DNA of 64,000 nt from JACCYQ01 sp036675565 (GCA_036675565.1 JAKFER010000302.1:13748-77747), one strand, 5' to 3'; counted from the stretch's first letter, positions 26,788-35,650 are shown. Notes: generated by a model from the sequence alone, not told the origin. Numbers and translations are program-made.

Positions 26788-28029
26788 ATGAAAAGTTTTG
26801 ATGTACCTATCATTTATCGCAGTCCACTGATTTCCGCAGTCAAAAAAAATCGAAAGAATGCAGATCGGATGAAGAAGGATTTTTCTCCTACCCTTTTAGA
26901 TTTTGGGCCTATTCAAATTTACCTCGCACGTCATTTTGGATTTTGTTACGGAGTGGAAAATGCGATAGAAATTGCCTTCAGAACAATCGATGAAAACCCG
27001 GGTAAACGAATTTTTTTATTGAGTGAAATGATCCATAACCCGCATGTTAATAAGGACCTGCAGGATAGCGGTGTTCGTTTCTTACAGGATACATCAGGCA
27101 AACAGATCATACCCTTTTCAGCATTGAATGCGGATGATATCGTATTGATACCCGCATTTGGCACTACGCTTGAAATTGAAAAACAATTAAATGAAATTGG
27201 TATCACTACTGAAAAATATAATACAACCTGCCCATTTGTTGAAAAAGTCTGGAACCGTTCGGAAGCCATTGCCCAAAAAAAATACACGATCATCATTCAT
27301 GGTAAACCAAAGCATGAAGAAACCCGTGCTACATTTTCGCATGCTTCCACCAATGCACCATCTGTGGTTGTAAAAGATATGCAACAGACAATTGAACTGG
27401 CTAAATATATTACAGGAGAAAAACCGGCCGCTCAATTTTACCTTGAATTTCAAAATCAGTTTTCTCCTGGTTTCAATGTTGAAAAAGATCTTCAACGTAT
27501 TGGTGTGGTTAATCAAACAACCATGCTGGCCAGCGACACCCAGGCCATTTCGGATTTTTTAAAACAAATTATGATTGTGCGATACGGACTTGACCAGGAT
27601 AATGTAGAAGATCGTTTTGCGGATACCCGAGATACATTATGCTATGCAACAAATGATAATCAAACAGCCGTTACGGGGATGCTTTCAACTGATGCAGACC
27701 TGGCTATCGTGGTAGGCGGATATAATTCTTCGAACACATCTCACCTGGTTGAACTGTGTGAAGAAAAATTACCTACATATTTTATCAGCAGTGAAGAAAA
27801 GATCATTTCTGATAAAAATATCATGCATTATAATTTTCACACCAAACAGGAATTATTAACAACTGATTTTTTACCAAAAAACAAAACTGTTAAACTGTTG
27901 TTGACCAGTGGCGCCTCCTGTCCCGATGCTTTGGTTGAAAATGTGATTCGAAGATTACTTTCCTTTTTTCCCGGCAGTAAAACCGCTGAAGAAATGGTAA
28001 AACAATTTGACAATTCAACAATTCGGTAA
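26788..28029 (+). CDS. ispH: 4-hydroxy-3-methylbut-2-enyl diphosphate reductase
   Basis: Last enzyme of the methylerythritol phosphate pathway, an iron-sulfur reductase giving IPP and DMAPP. The three cluster cysteines are C53 (HFGFCYGVENA), C148 (NTTCPFVEKVW) and C285 (RDTLCYATND). At 413 residues it is the long Bacteroidota form, with an N-terminal extension (MKSFDVPIIYRSPL) and an insertion between the second and third cysteines. I kept the first ATG because this extension is conserved in the family as I remember it. The IPP/DMAPP made here feed the prenyltransferase-type enzymes seen at 3-4 kb and 35.7-36.7 kb. Confidence 0.96.
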   Translation: MKSFDVPIIYRSPLISAVKKNRKNADRMKKDFSPTLLDFGPIQIYLARHFGFCYGVENAIEIAFRTIDENPGKRIFLLSEMIHNPHVNKDLQDSGVRFLQDTSGKQIIPFSALNADDIVLIPAFGTTLEIEKQLNEIGITTEKYNTTCPFVEKVWNRSEAIAQKKYTIIIHGKPKHEETRATFSHASTNAPSVVVKDMQQTIELAKYITGEKPAAQFYLEFQNQFSPGFNVEKDLQRIGVVNQTTMLASDTQAISDFLKQIMIVRYGLDQDNVEDRFADTRDTLCYATNDNQTAVTGMLSTDADLAIVVGGYNSSNTSHLVELCEEKLPTYFISSEEKIISDKNIMHYNFHTKQELLTTDFLPKNKTVKLLLTSGASCPDALVENVIRRLLSFFPGSKTAEEMVKQFDNSTIR

Positions 28030-28037
28030 TTAAAATG

Positions 28038-28077
28038 AAAAATCCCTTTACGATCTTTCTAACGCAAAGGGATTTTT
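28038..28077. terminator. Bidirectional intrinsic terminator
   Basis: AAAAATCCCTTT / AAAGGGATTTTT with a 16-base loop and A/T tracts on both sides, between the convergent ispH and GT35 genes. Confidence 0.75.
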
Positions 28078-28101
28078 AATCTAAGAATTTTGACTTTTAC
28101 C

Positions 28102-29778
28102 TTATACCGTGACTTCAGCCATTTGTTTATAAAGCAATTCGTAATATTCAGTTGCCATGCGCTGACTTTCAAATTGGTAACGCACATCTCTCATACCATT
28201 TTTGCTTACATGTCTCCAGGTACTGTAGTCATCGTAATATAAGGGCAGAATTTCCTTTTGTAAAATGTCGTATAACTGGTTCAGATCATAATCATCCTGT
28301 TCATGAACCGACATGTTGTGATAATCAGCTTTGGGTACCACAAATCCATTATGACCATGGTTGATGAATTCCGGGATCCAACCATCATCCGTTGAAAAAT
28401 TTACAGCGCCATTCATAGTAGCGGTCATCCCACTGGTTCCGGATGCTTCGCGAGGAACACGAGGATTGTTTAACCAACAATCAGCAGCTTGTTTTAATCT
28501 TTTAGATAATGTCAGTTCATAACCAATTAAAACAGCTACATTCTTATATTTTTTGCTGATGTGTACCAGACTGTTAAATTCACTGATAGCAGGGTAATCC
28601 ACGGGGTACGGTTTACCAGCCCAAATGATCTGCACCGGGTAGCGGCTATTGCTTAATAATTTTTCAAAACGTTCTTCATCACGTGTTATCAGGTCTGCTC
28701 TTTTGTATCCGGCAAACCTGCGTGCCCAAACTATAGTAAAAACATTCGGATCAAATATTTTACCCGTTTGATCAGCTACAATTTCAAAAGCTCTTTTCTT
28801 TAAATATTTTTTACGGTCATCAAAGGCCCAATCATCACCTACCTCCATGTATTTATACAATTGTTTATCGGCCCAATAGCGCCAGTTCTGCGAATTTGTA
28901 ATGGATATAATGGGACAAATATTTTCATACTTACTCCACATAGCTCTTGAAACATGACCATGTAATTCTGATACGCCATTGGCTAACCGAGCAAATCTTA
29001 ATGCGGCTAATGAATGATTAAACAGGTCTTCATCATTTCCTGTTAGCTTCTTTACTTCTTCTACACTCAATCCACAGAAATAACTCATTTTATGGCAAAG
29101 ATGAATATCGTGCTTCTCATTACCCGCTTCTTCCGGGGTATGCGTGGTGAAGACAAGCCTTTTTTTAACTTCAGCAAGCTTGTGATCATATTTTTTATAC
29201 AGGTAAAATGCTGCTGATAATGCATGTGCTTCATTCAAATGATAAACATCTGGCTTAAATCCAATTTCATCCATTAGTTTGGCTCCACCAACGCCCAGTA
29301 AAATAAACTGTGCTACTTTGGTAGCTACGTTGGCATCGTATAACCGGTGTGTGATTGTTTGAGAAACGTAGTCGTTCTCCGGGGTATCTGTACTTAACAG
29401 GAATAGCGGTGCAGTTTGGAAGGTTTCGGGATTCAGGTAAAATACTTTAATCCATACCGGGTGTTCATGTACGGTAATTTGAAATTTAATCCCTGTATCT
29501 TCTAAAAAGCTGTATTGTTTTTCCATCCAGCTAACCTGTAACGTTTGATCCTGGTTGCGTGACTGGTCATAATAACCATACTTCCATAAGATTCCAATAC
29601 CTACAAGATTTTGCTTTAACTCATATGCTCCTCGCAAATGAGAGCCAGCAAGGTATCCTAATCCGCCACTGTATGTTTTTAAAGGCTGATGTACGCCAAA
29701 CTCCATAGAGAAGTAAGCTACTTTTTTGGCAAATTGATCGTTGGAAGGATAAGGGATTTTATAATTTTTAAAACTCAT
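28102..29778 (-). CDS. GT35 alpha-glucan phosphorylase-like protein lacking the PLP lysine
   Basis: Belongs to the short, Thermus-type branch of glycosyltransferase family 35 (alpha-glucan phosphorylases, phosphorolysis of glycogen or maltodextrin). Visible are YFSMEFGVHQPLKTYSGGLGYLAGSH at the N-terminus (shown in part), VYHLNEAHALSAAF, FTTHTPEEAGNEKHD, FTIVWARRFAGYKRADL and PREASGTSGM. In characterised phosphorylases the residue after GTxxM is the lysine that holds pyridoxal phosphate. Here it is Thr452 (codon at 28423-28425), so normal cofactor binding is not expected. At 558 residues it is also short. The start chosen is the ATG giving MSFKNYKIPYPS; an upstream start would add 11 residues. 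It may be a glucan-binding or otherwise altered enzyme. Confidence 0.85.
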   Translation of the reverse strand: MSFKNYKIPYPSNDQFAKKVAYFSMEFGVHQPLKTYSGGLGYLAGSHLRGAYELKQNLVGIGILWKYGYYDQSRNQDQTLQVSWMEKQYSFLEDTGIKFQITVHEHPVWIKVFYLNPETFQTAPLFLLSTDTPENDYVSQTITHRLYDANVATKVAQFILLGVGGAKLMDEIGFKPDVYHLNEAHALSAAFYLYKKYDHKLAEVKKRLVFTTHTPEEAGNEKHDIHLCHKMSYFCGLSVEEVKKLTGNDEDLFNHSLAALRFARLANGVSELHGHVSRAMWSKYENICPIISITNSQNWRYWADKQLYKYMEVGDDWAFDDRKKYLKKRAFEIVADQTGKIFDPNVFTIVWARRFAGYKRADLITRDEERFEKLLSNSRYPVQIIWAGKPYPVDYPAISEFNSLVHISKKYKNVAVLIGYELTLSKRLKQAADCWLNNPRVPREASGTSGMTATMNGAVNFSTDDGWIPEFINHGHNGFVVPKADYHNMSVHEQDDYDLNQLYDILQKEILPLYYDDYSTWRHVSKNGMRDVRYQFESQRMATEYYELLYKQMAEVTV

Positions 29779-29962
29779 AAATGTGTTCGTTTTACACGTT
29801 GAAGGGCGCAATATAAATTTTATAACGGAAAATCAGGTGGTTTATGTATTCACTATATGACATTATAAAAAAAACAGGGATAATACTTAAGTAAAATCAA
29901 TAGTTTATAATGATGAGGTTGCTTTTGTTGAATGTTTTCTCATTCTTGATCAATAAAAAAAA

Positions 29963-30922
29963 TTATGCAGCCTTTTTAGGCGTTGTCTTTTTCTTTTTTG
30001 GATACGATCCATTAAAGCTGCATTTTAATCCCCGCCGGTTTCCACAGCCCTCCAGTTCCTGGAGTGTTACTGAATTCTTTGAAAATACAAATTGCAATAC
30101 ACAAGGATCACCTGGCTGCCTATAAACGGCTGTATTGGCAGAAGTAAACAATGCAAAACCTTTGATTTCTCCGGTACATTCTCCTTTGTTTTGTTCAAAA
30201 TGTATAAAAAACTGGAATCGTTCATCACTTTCTGTATCGCGGATAGAAACAATGTTGTTTTTTCCTTTTACATAGTCTGCAGAATATTTATGCTCAGCCC
30301 GCAAAGTATCAAGTGGGTTAATTAGTTCCGCTTGTCCATCTTCCATTGCTTCGGTCATAATCAACATAAATTCATTTCCTTCTTTACTATATACATAAAC
30401 CTCTTTCCCTTCCTTCATGTTATTGTCACTATCCCTCTTCAATATTGTTTTAGTGATTGTATACTTAGCATCGATCGTACTTGTTTGATGCGTGCCCGAA
30501 GCCTGGTCTGCTAATAATAATGGCATTGCCTGCTGGAACTGGTCATCACCATTAAATGCAGAAATGATGATGGCTCTTTTTTTATTCAAAACAGCTTTCG
30601 TTACAACATAAATTTCATCTTCGTCAACCGTGATTTTGCCCACCTGGTAAAGTTTTGGAGTCCCTTTACCCATAATGCGGGTTAAAATGGTATCGGGTAC
30701 AAACTGGGTAAATATTTTATAAGAGATCAGGGTGGAGTCATTATCCTTTTTAACAAGAGAGGTATCAGCCACAGAATAAGGAAGATCAATTTCGTTGAAA
30801 GATGTGATAAATTCACCAGCCTCAAGAGGTTCATCACCTGACAATGATTTCTTTTTTTCTTTACAACTACCGAATAAAAACAAAGCCGGTAATATTAAAA
30901 TCAGCAACCTGGTTACATTCAT
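29963..30922 (-). CDS. Lipoprotein of unknown function
   Basis: A 319-residue product with a lipoprotein signal (MNVTRLLILILPALFLFGSC, lipobox FGSC). I do not recognise a domain. The sequence has two stretches that alternate like beta-sheet (PKLYQVGKITVDEDEIYVVTK, given in part, and YTITKTILKRDS...KEGKEVYVYSKEGNEFMLIM) and four cysteines in the last third that could form disulfides. It ends in a strongly basic tail of lysines and alanines (PKKKKTTPKKAA), unusual for an exported protein and possibly for contact with acidic surface polymers. It is transcribed alone; the 184-base gap to the GT35 gene holds no other feature I can support. Confidence 0.75.
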   Translation of the reverse strand: MNVTRLLILILPALFLFGSCKEKKKSLSGDEPLEAGEFITSFNEIDLPYSVADTSLVKKDNDSTLISYKIFTQFVPDTILTRIMGKGTPKLYQVGKITVDEDEIYVVTKAVLNKKRAIIISAFNGDDQFQQAMPLLLADQASGTHQTSTIDAKYTITKTILKRDSDNNMKEGKEVYVYSKEGNEFMLIMTEAMEDGQAELINPLDTLRAEHKYSADYVKGKNNIVSIRDTESDERFQFFIHFEQNKGECTGEIKGFALFTSANTAVYRQPGDPCVLQFVFSKNSVTLQELEGCGNRRGLKCSFNGSYPKKKKTTPKKAA

Positions 30923-31012
30923 AAAACCTTTTTATAGGAAAAATTGGTTGCCCAATTTACATTTTAAGTTTCATAGGGAAATATCAAATATTTTGGTAAC
31001 TTAAAAAATATT

Positions 31013-31028
31013 TTTAGATTTGTCTAAA
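31013..31028 (+). promoter_or_regulatory. Putative metal-regulator operator on the dtxR-zip promoter
   Basis: TTTAGA-TTTG-TCTAAA is a perfect palindrome with six-base arms, 17 bases before the TTG start of the DtxR-family gene. The -7 box TAGATTTG (31015-31022) lies inside it. DtxR-family proteins bind palindromes of this general form and block the promoter. Confidence 0.6.
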
Positions 31029-31045
31029 TTTTTATTTAGCCAGCT

Positions 31046-31708
31046 TTGAATTATTCCATCAGTGAAGAAAATCATTTAAAGGCCATTTTTCACCTTCAGG
31101 CCGACAGCAACCTGGTAACCACTAATGCCCTGGCATTGGAGTTAAATACCAGTGCTGCTTCCGTTACAGATATGCTGAAGAAACTGAAACAGAAAAAATT
31201 GCTTCATTACCAGCCGTATCGCGGATTTAAATTAAGTGTTGAGGGACGTAAAGTGGCCTTGGATATTGTACGCAGGCACCGCCTTTGGGAATATTTTCTT
31301 TCAGAAAAATTAAAATTTACCTGGGATGAGGTACATGAATTGGCTGAAGAACTGGAACACATTAACAATAAAAAATTAACCGACCGCCTTGATGAATACC
31401 TGGGACATCCCAAATTTGATCCGCATGGAGACCCCATACCTGATAGCTTTGGTAAAATGACTGCAAGCCTACTGGTGGATCTTACAAAAGTTACTGAAAA
31501 CAAATTTGTAGAGGTTTGTAATGTTGGGAATCAATCCCCAGAAATTCTTGATTTATTAAAACATAATAAGATCCACATTGGTACACGGCTTGAAGTGAAA
31601 CGCATTTTCCCTTTTGACCATTCAATGGAAATTAAGGTGAAATCATTTCCCGCAATTACAATCAGTGAGCAATTGGCAGAAAACATTTACGTAAAAATTT
31701 TAAAATGA
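31046..31708 (+). CDS. DtxR/MntR-family metal-dependent transcriptional regulator
   Basis: Metal-activated repressor. An N-terminal winged helix-turn-helix (about 1-65: VTTNALALELNTSAASVTDMLKKL) is followed by the dimerisation and metal-binding domain (about 70-140) with RRHRLWEYFL, DEVHELAEELEH and GHPKFDPHGDPIP, where the Glu and His residues are the metal ligands of the family. A C-terminal FeoA/SH3-like domain (about 150-220) is also present, as in IdeR/DtxR. The start is TTG, placed where the family begins (NYSISEENHLKAI). The stop overlaps the next gene's ATG by four bases. Mn2+, Fe2+ or Zn2+ could be the signal; the ZIP partner does not decide. Confidence 0.93.
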   Translation: MNYSISEENHLKAIFHLQADSNLVTTNALALELNTSAASVTDMLKKLKQKKLLHYQPYRGFKLSVEGRKVALDIVRRHRLWEYFLSEKLKFTWDEVHELAEELEHINNKKLTDRLDEYLGHPKFDPHGDPIPDSFGKMTASLLVDLTKVTENKFVEVCNVGNQSPEILDLLKHNKIHIGTRLEVKRIFPFDHSMEIKVKSFPAITISEQLAENIYVKILK

Positions 31709-32532
31709 TCCAGCAACTAGAAGAATTTTTAATGGGAATTGGTCCGGTAAAAGCTGCATTGCTTGCTACCCTGTTCACTTGGTTTCTAACAGCTGCGGGA
31801 GCTTCATTTGTATTCTTTTTTAAAACCCTGAACCGGGGCGTGTTGGACCCTATGTTGGGTTTTACCGGTGGCGTAATGGTTGCCGCCAGTTTCTGGTCCT
31901 TATTAAATCCTGCAATTGAAATATCTGAAAGATTATATCCAGGTTACAGCTGGATGCCGGCAGCAGTTGGTTTTTTCCTGGGAGCTATGTTTATTTTTTT
32001 CCTGGATAAAGTAACGCCGCACCTTCACCTCAATTTCGGTTTAAGTGAAACAGAAGGTATTAAAACAAAACTGCATCGTACTACCCTGCTGATCCTTGCT
32101 ATCACTTTACATAATATCCCAGAAGGTCTTGCAGTTGGTGTATTGTTCGGCGCAGCTGCATTGGGGATGGAAGATGCTTCCATATCAGCAGCCATTGCGT
32201 TAGCCATCGGGATAGGAATTCAAAATTTTCCTGAAGGTATTGCGGTCGCCATGCCATTGCGGAGACATGGAGTAACACGTTTTAAAAGTTTTTGGTATGG
32301 CCAATTATCAGCTATCGTAGAACCCGTAGCAGGCGTATTGGGTGCACTTGCAGTAATTTATATGGAACCTGTATTGCCTTTTGCCTTAGCCTTTGCTGCA
32401 GGCGCTATGATATTTGTTGTTGTGGAAGAAGTGATACCGGAAACGCAAAGAGATAAATATACCGATCGTTCAACACTAGGATTTATTGGCGGGTTCCTGG
32501 TCATGATGATTCTTGATGTTGCGCTGGGTTAG
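31705..32532 (+). CDS. ZIP-family divalent metal transporter
   Basis: Inner-membrane metal importer of the ZIP family (Zn2+, Fe2+ or Mn2+). About eight hydrophobic segments are visible. The transport site in TM4-TM5 is LHNIPEGLAVGV and IQNFPEGIAVAM (HNxPEG and the second NxPEG-like element). A histidine-containing loop (TPHLHLNFGLSE) lies between TM3 and TM4. The length of 275 is normal. Translational coupling to the DtxR-family repressor (ATGA overlap) suggests the pair forms a feedback loop in which metal uptake is repressed when metal is plentiful. The 3' end overlaps the convergent Crp-type gene by 57 bases. Confidence 0.93.
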   Translation: MIQQLEEFLMGIGPVKAALLATLFTWFLTAAGASFVFFFKTLNRGVLDPMLGFTGGVMVAASFWSLLNPAIEISERLYPGYSWMPAAVGFFLGAMFIFFLDKVTPHLHLNFGLSETEGIKTKLHRTTLLILAITLHNIPEGLAVGVLFGAAALGMEDASISAAIALAIGIGIQNFPEGIAVAMPLRRHGVTRFKSFWYGQLSAIVEPVAGVLGALAVIYMEPVLPFALAFAAGAMIFVVVEEVIPETQRDKYTDRSTLGFIGGFLVMMILDVALG

Positions 32533-33132
32533 TTCTGTATCCGATTTTTTGGGTGCTCTGAGCAAATGTTTAAACCTGCTGAATGTTTCAGGTTTTATAT
32601 TTAAATAGGAAGCCAGATATTTTTGCGGTACCCTCTGTAACAATTCGGGGTTCTTTTTTACAAAATTGATAAACCTTTCCCTGGGTGTCATTTTTACCAT
32701 TTGCAGTTGCCACTTATCCTTCAATAAAAAATTATGTACAATGATCAGCCTGCCCAGGTGTTCAAATTTCTGACTCATGTTATAAACTTTTTCCAGGTCC
32801 TGGTAGGTTATTGATAAGGCTTTCGTAGGCTCTATAGCTTCAATATAATATTCTGATGGTTGGCGGCTGTAAAATGATTCTTCAGATAAGATCACATGTC
32901 CTTCAAATGAAATTTGTGTATTGATCTCCTCTTTACCTTTTTTATAGTACTTGCGAACAAGACCACTTAACAGGAAATTGAAATAATTATCAACTTCCCC
33001 AGGTTTGGAAAGAAATTCTTTTTTGTTGAATGTCCGGATGATAATATAGGGTTCAAGAATGGTTTGAAATTCCTCCTCAGAAATTTCAGAAAATTTATTA
33101 AGGAACAGGAAAAAAGGCTTAGTCTCTTCCAT
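32476..33132 (-). CDS. Crp/Fnr-family transcriptional regulator
   Basis: Cyclic-nucleotide-binding-fold regulator. An N-terminal beta-barrel domain (about 20-130) includes EFLSKPGEVDNYFNFLLSGLVR, quoted in part, but lacks the E. coli Crp FGE..R..S cAMP pocket residues, so the ligand is probably not cAMP. It is followed by a C-terminal helix-turn-helix (about 165-190: VPQKYLASYLNIKPETFSR), the standard form in Bacteroidota. The last 20 or so residues are charged and low in complexity and are encoded inside the 3' end of the ZIP gene on the other strand. No FeS cysteine cluster is visible. Confidence 0.9.
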   Translation of the reverse strand: MEETKPFFLFLNKFSEISEEEFQTILEPYIIIRTFNKKEFLSKPGEVDNYFNFLLSGLVRKYYKKGKEEINTQISFEGHVILSEESFYSRQPSEYYIEAIEPTKALSITYQDLEKVYNMSQKFEHLGRLIIVHNFLLKDKWQLQMVKMTPRERFINFVKKNPELLQRVPQKYLASYLNIKPETFSRFKHLLRAPKKSDTELTQRNIKNHHDQEPANKS

Positions 33133-33256
33133 GGTATTGCTTATTTAGTAGGCCTACTAAAGTTACTTGATTCCGGACTAGTTATAATCAGTTTAAATAT
33201 GATTTTTCTCATAATCCTTTATTTTTCCCATCTAAAAAGTTTTACTTTCAAAACAT

Positions 33257-33264
33257 TAGTTTTG
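33257..33264 (+). promoter_or_regulatory. Putative -7 promoter box of icd
   Basis: TAGTTTTG matches TAnnTTTG, 47 bases before the icd ATG in the divergent gap with the Crp-type gene. Confidence 0.4.
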
Positions 33265-33311
33265 CTACCCTGTAACTCAGGAAATCAAACATTTTAAAAA
33301 TTAAAAAAGCT

Positions 33312-34547
33312 ATGGCACAAAAGATCAAAGTAAACAACCCGGTAGTGGAACTGGATGGTGATGAGATGACAAGGATAATATGGAAATTTATTAAGGAAAA
33401 GCTGATTCTACCTTATGTTGAAGTCGATATAAAATATTATGATCTTGGAATAGAGCATCGGGATGAAACCCACGACCAGGTTACGGTTGATGCTGCCAAT
33501 GCTATAAAGCAATATGGTGTAGGAATAAAATGCGCCACCATCACGCCTGATGAAGAAAGAGTGAAAGAATTCAACCTGAAACAAATGTGGAAGAGCCCGA
33601 ATGGCACTATCCGAAATATTCTTGACGGTACCGTTTTCCGCGAACCTATCGTAATGAAAAACATACCCCGACTGGTAAATAACTGGACAGCACCAATCAT
33701 AGTTGGCCGTCACGCTTTTGGCGATCAATACCGTGCAACGGATACGGTTATAAAAGGTAAAGGCAAGTTAACAATGACCTTTACACCCGAAGATGGCAGC
33801 CCCGCACAAGTATTTGAAGTATATAATTTTAAGGGAGATGGTGTGGCGCTATCTATGTATAATACGGATGAATCTATTAAAGGTTTTGCGCACAGTTGTT
33901 TCAATATGGCACTCAGCAAAAAATGGCCTTTATATCTTTCTACAAAAAATACCATCCTCAAAAAGTATGATGGCCGTTTCAAAGACATTTTCCAGGAGAT
34001 TTATGATAATGAATATAAAAGTCAATTTGAAAAAGAAGGCATTACCTACGAACATCGTTTAATTGATGATATGGTAGCCGCTGCCTTAAAATGGAATGGA
34101 AATTTTGTTTGGGCCTGCAAAAATTATGATGGAGATGTACAAAGCGATACGGTTGCCCAGGGTTTTGGATCACTAGGTTTGATGACCTCGGTTTTGATTA
34201 CACCTGATGGAAAAACGATGGAAGCCGAAGCGGCCCATGGAACAGTTACCCGCCACTACCGGGAACATCAAAAAGGAAACGCCACCAGCACCAATCCCAT
34301 TGCATCCATATTTGCATGGACAAGAGGATTAGCTTTTCGAGGTAAATTAGACAACAACCAGGAGTTGATTGATTTCGCCCATGCATTGGAAACGGTATGC
34401 ATTGAAACCGTTGAAAGCGGAAAAATGACCAAGGACCTGGCCATTACCGCTTTTGGTTCCAAAGTAAAACATGGTGAACATTACCTGAATACAGAAGAAT
34501 TCCTTGAAGTGCTGAATGAAAATCTGCAAAAGAAATTGGGAAAATAA
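33312..34547 (+). CDS. icd: NADP-dependent isocitrate dehydrogenase (eukaryote-like type)
   Basis: Oxidative decarboxylation of isocitrate to 2-oxoglutarate in the TCA cycle. The sequence follows the homodimeric type II form seen in eukaryotic cytosol and mitochondria rather than E. coli Icd: VELDGDEMTRIIWKFIKEKL, IKCATITPDEERVKEF, WKSPNGTIRNILDGTVFREPI (in part), GRHAFGDQYRATD, DDMVAAALKWNGNFVWACKNYDGDV (in part) and AAHGTVTRHYREHQKG with the cofactor-selecting residues. At 411 residues it is full length. It is a single-gene unit with its own promoter box and terminator. Confidence 0.97.
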   Translation: MAQKIKVNNPVVELDGDEMTRIIWKFIKEKLILPYVEVDIKYYDLGIEHRDETHDQVTVDAANAIKQYGVGIKCATITPDEERVKEFNLKQMWKSPNGTIRNILDGTVFREPIVMKNIPRLVNNWTAPIIVGRHAFGDQYRATDTVIKGKGKLTMTFTPEDGSPAQVFEVYNFKGDGVALSMYNTDESIKGFAHSCFNMALSKKWPLYLSTKNTILKKYDGRFKDIFQEIYDNEYKSQFEKEGITYEHRLIDDMVAAALKWNGNFVWACKNYDGDVQSDTVAQGFGSLGLMTSVLITPDGKTMEAEAAHGTVTRHYREHQKGNATSTNPIASIFAWTRGLAFRGKLDNNQELIDFAHALETVCIETVESGKMTKDLAITAFGSKVKHGEHYLNTEEFLEVLNENLQKKLGK

Positions 34548-34552
34548 AATCT

Positions 34553-34582
34553 AAAAGCCGGCAAATCGCCGGCTTTTTTTTT
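34553..34582 (+). terminator. Intrinsic terminator of icd
   Basis: AAAAGCCGGC / GCCGGCTTTT with a five-base loop and a nine-base T-run, six bases after the icd stop. Confidence 0.9.
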
Positions 34583-34660
34583 GATAAACTTTTTATTAAT
34601 TCCTTAAAAATTGATTTTTAAAAAACAAAAACTTCTAATCCCCAAACTCTAAACCCTAAA

Positions 34661-35650
34661 CTATTTTACAATCTTGTCAATCTCTCTTAATTCTTCTTCA
34701 CTAAATCCAGGTTGATGCATGCATAGCAATCCGTCTATTAATTGGGCTGCACTGCTTACACCTAACAGAACAGAAGTAATTCGCTGGTCTTTTAACAACC
34801 AGGATAAAGCCATTTGTGCTAATGTCTGTCCCCTTTTTATTGCCAATTCATTCAGCTTACTGATACGCTCAATGATTTCAACAGTAATCTCATTTGATTT
34901 TAAGAAACCGGATGGTTTTGCAGCACGGGAATTTTCTGGAATACCTTTCAAATATTTTTGGGTTAATAATCCCTGTGCCAATGGAGAGAATGGAATACAA
35001 CCCACTCCTTCTTCTTCCAAAACATCCAGCAAACCATCTTCTACCCAACGAACCAACATGGAATATTTGGGTTGATGAATCAGGCAAGGTGTGCCCATTT
35101 CTTTCAACAAATCAATCGCTTTTTTGGCTTCTTCTGCTGGGTAATTAGAGATCCCGGCATATAATGCTTTCCCTTGTTTGATGATTAAAGAAAGCGCTGA
35201 CATCGTTTCTTCCAATGGAGTTTCCGGATCAGGCCGGTGGTGATAAAAAATATCAACATAATCCAGTTGCATTCTTTTCAAACTCTGGTCCAGGCTGGAG
35301 ACCAGGTATTTTTTCGAACCCCAGTCACCGTAAGGTCCATTCCACATATGATAACCGGCTTTTGTAGAGATGATCATTTCATCCCGATAAGCAGCAAAAT
35401 CTTCTTTTAAAATCCGACCGAAATTTTCTTCTGCTGATCCCGGCGGTGGCCCATAATTATTGGCTAGGTCAAAATGTGTAATACCCTGGTCAAAAGCAAG
35501 GTGAAGAATTTCTCGATAATTTTTTTCTTCATCCTGGTGCCCGAAATTATGCCAAAGACCCAGCGAAATAACTGGCAATTTTATTCCTGAATGACCGCAA
35601 CGCCTGTATTGCATGGTTTGATAACGTTCAGGGTTTGGTGTATAGCTCAT
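34661..35650 (-). CDS. Aldo/keto reductase (YghZ / L-glyceraldehyde-3-phosphate reductase type)
   Basis: NADPH-dependent TIM-barrel oxidoreductase. The catalytic tetrad can be located: Asp in THFDLANNYG with Tyr a few residues later, Lys in MIISTKAGYHM, and His in VDIFYHHRPDPETP. The YGPPPGSAEENFGRILKEDF and MWNGPYGDWGSKKYL segments match the YghZ/KvAKR-like subgroup, which reduces L-glyceraldehyde 3-phosphate or methylglyoxal. The length of 329 agrees. The physiological substrate here is not shown by context: it is divergent from the isoprenoid-type gene and convergent with icd. Confidence 0.93.
   Translation of the reverse strand: MSYTPNPERYQTMQYRRCGHSGIKLPVISLGLWHNFGHQDEEKNYREILHLAFDQGITHFDLANNYGPPPGSAEENFGRILKEDFAAYRDEMIISTKAGYHMWNGPYGDWGSKKYLVSSLDQSLKRMQLDYVDIFYHHRPDPETPLEETMSALSLIIKQGKALYAGISNYPAEEAKKAIDLLKEMGTPCLIHQPKYSMLVRWVEDGLLDVLEEEGVGCIPFSPLAQGLLTQKYLKGIPENSRAAKPSGFLKSNEITVEIIERISKLNELAIKRGQTLAQMALSWLLKDQRITSVLLGVSSAAQLIDGLLCMHQPGFSEEELREIDKIVK

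Noticed and set aside
29910..30125. Plus-strand 71-codon open frame
   Set aside because: Overlaps the end of the lipoprotein gene on the other strand; low-complexity Phe/Leu start and no likeness to any family.
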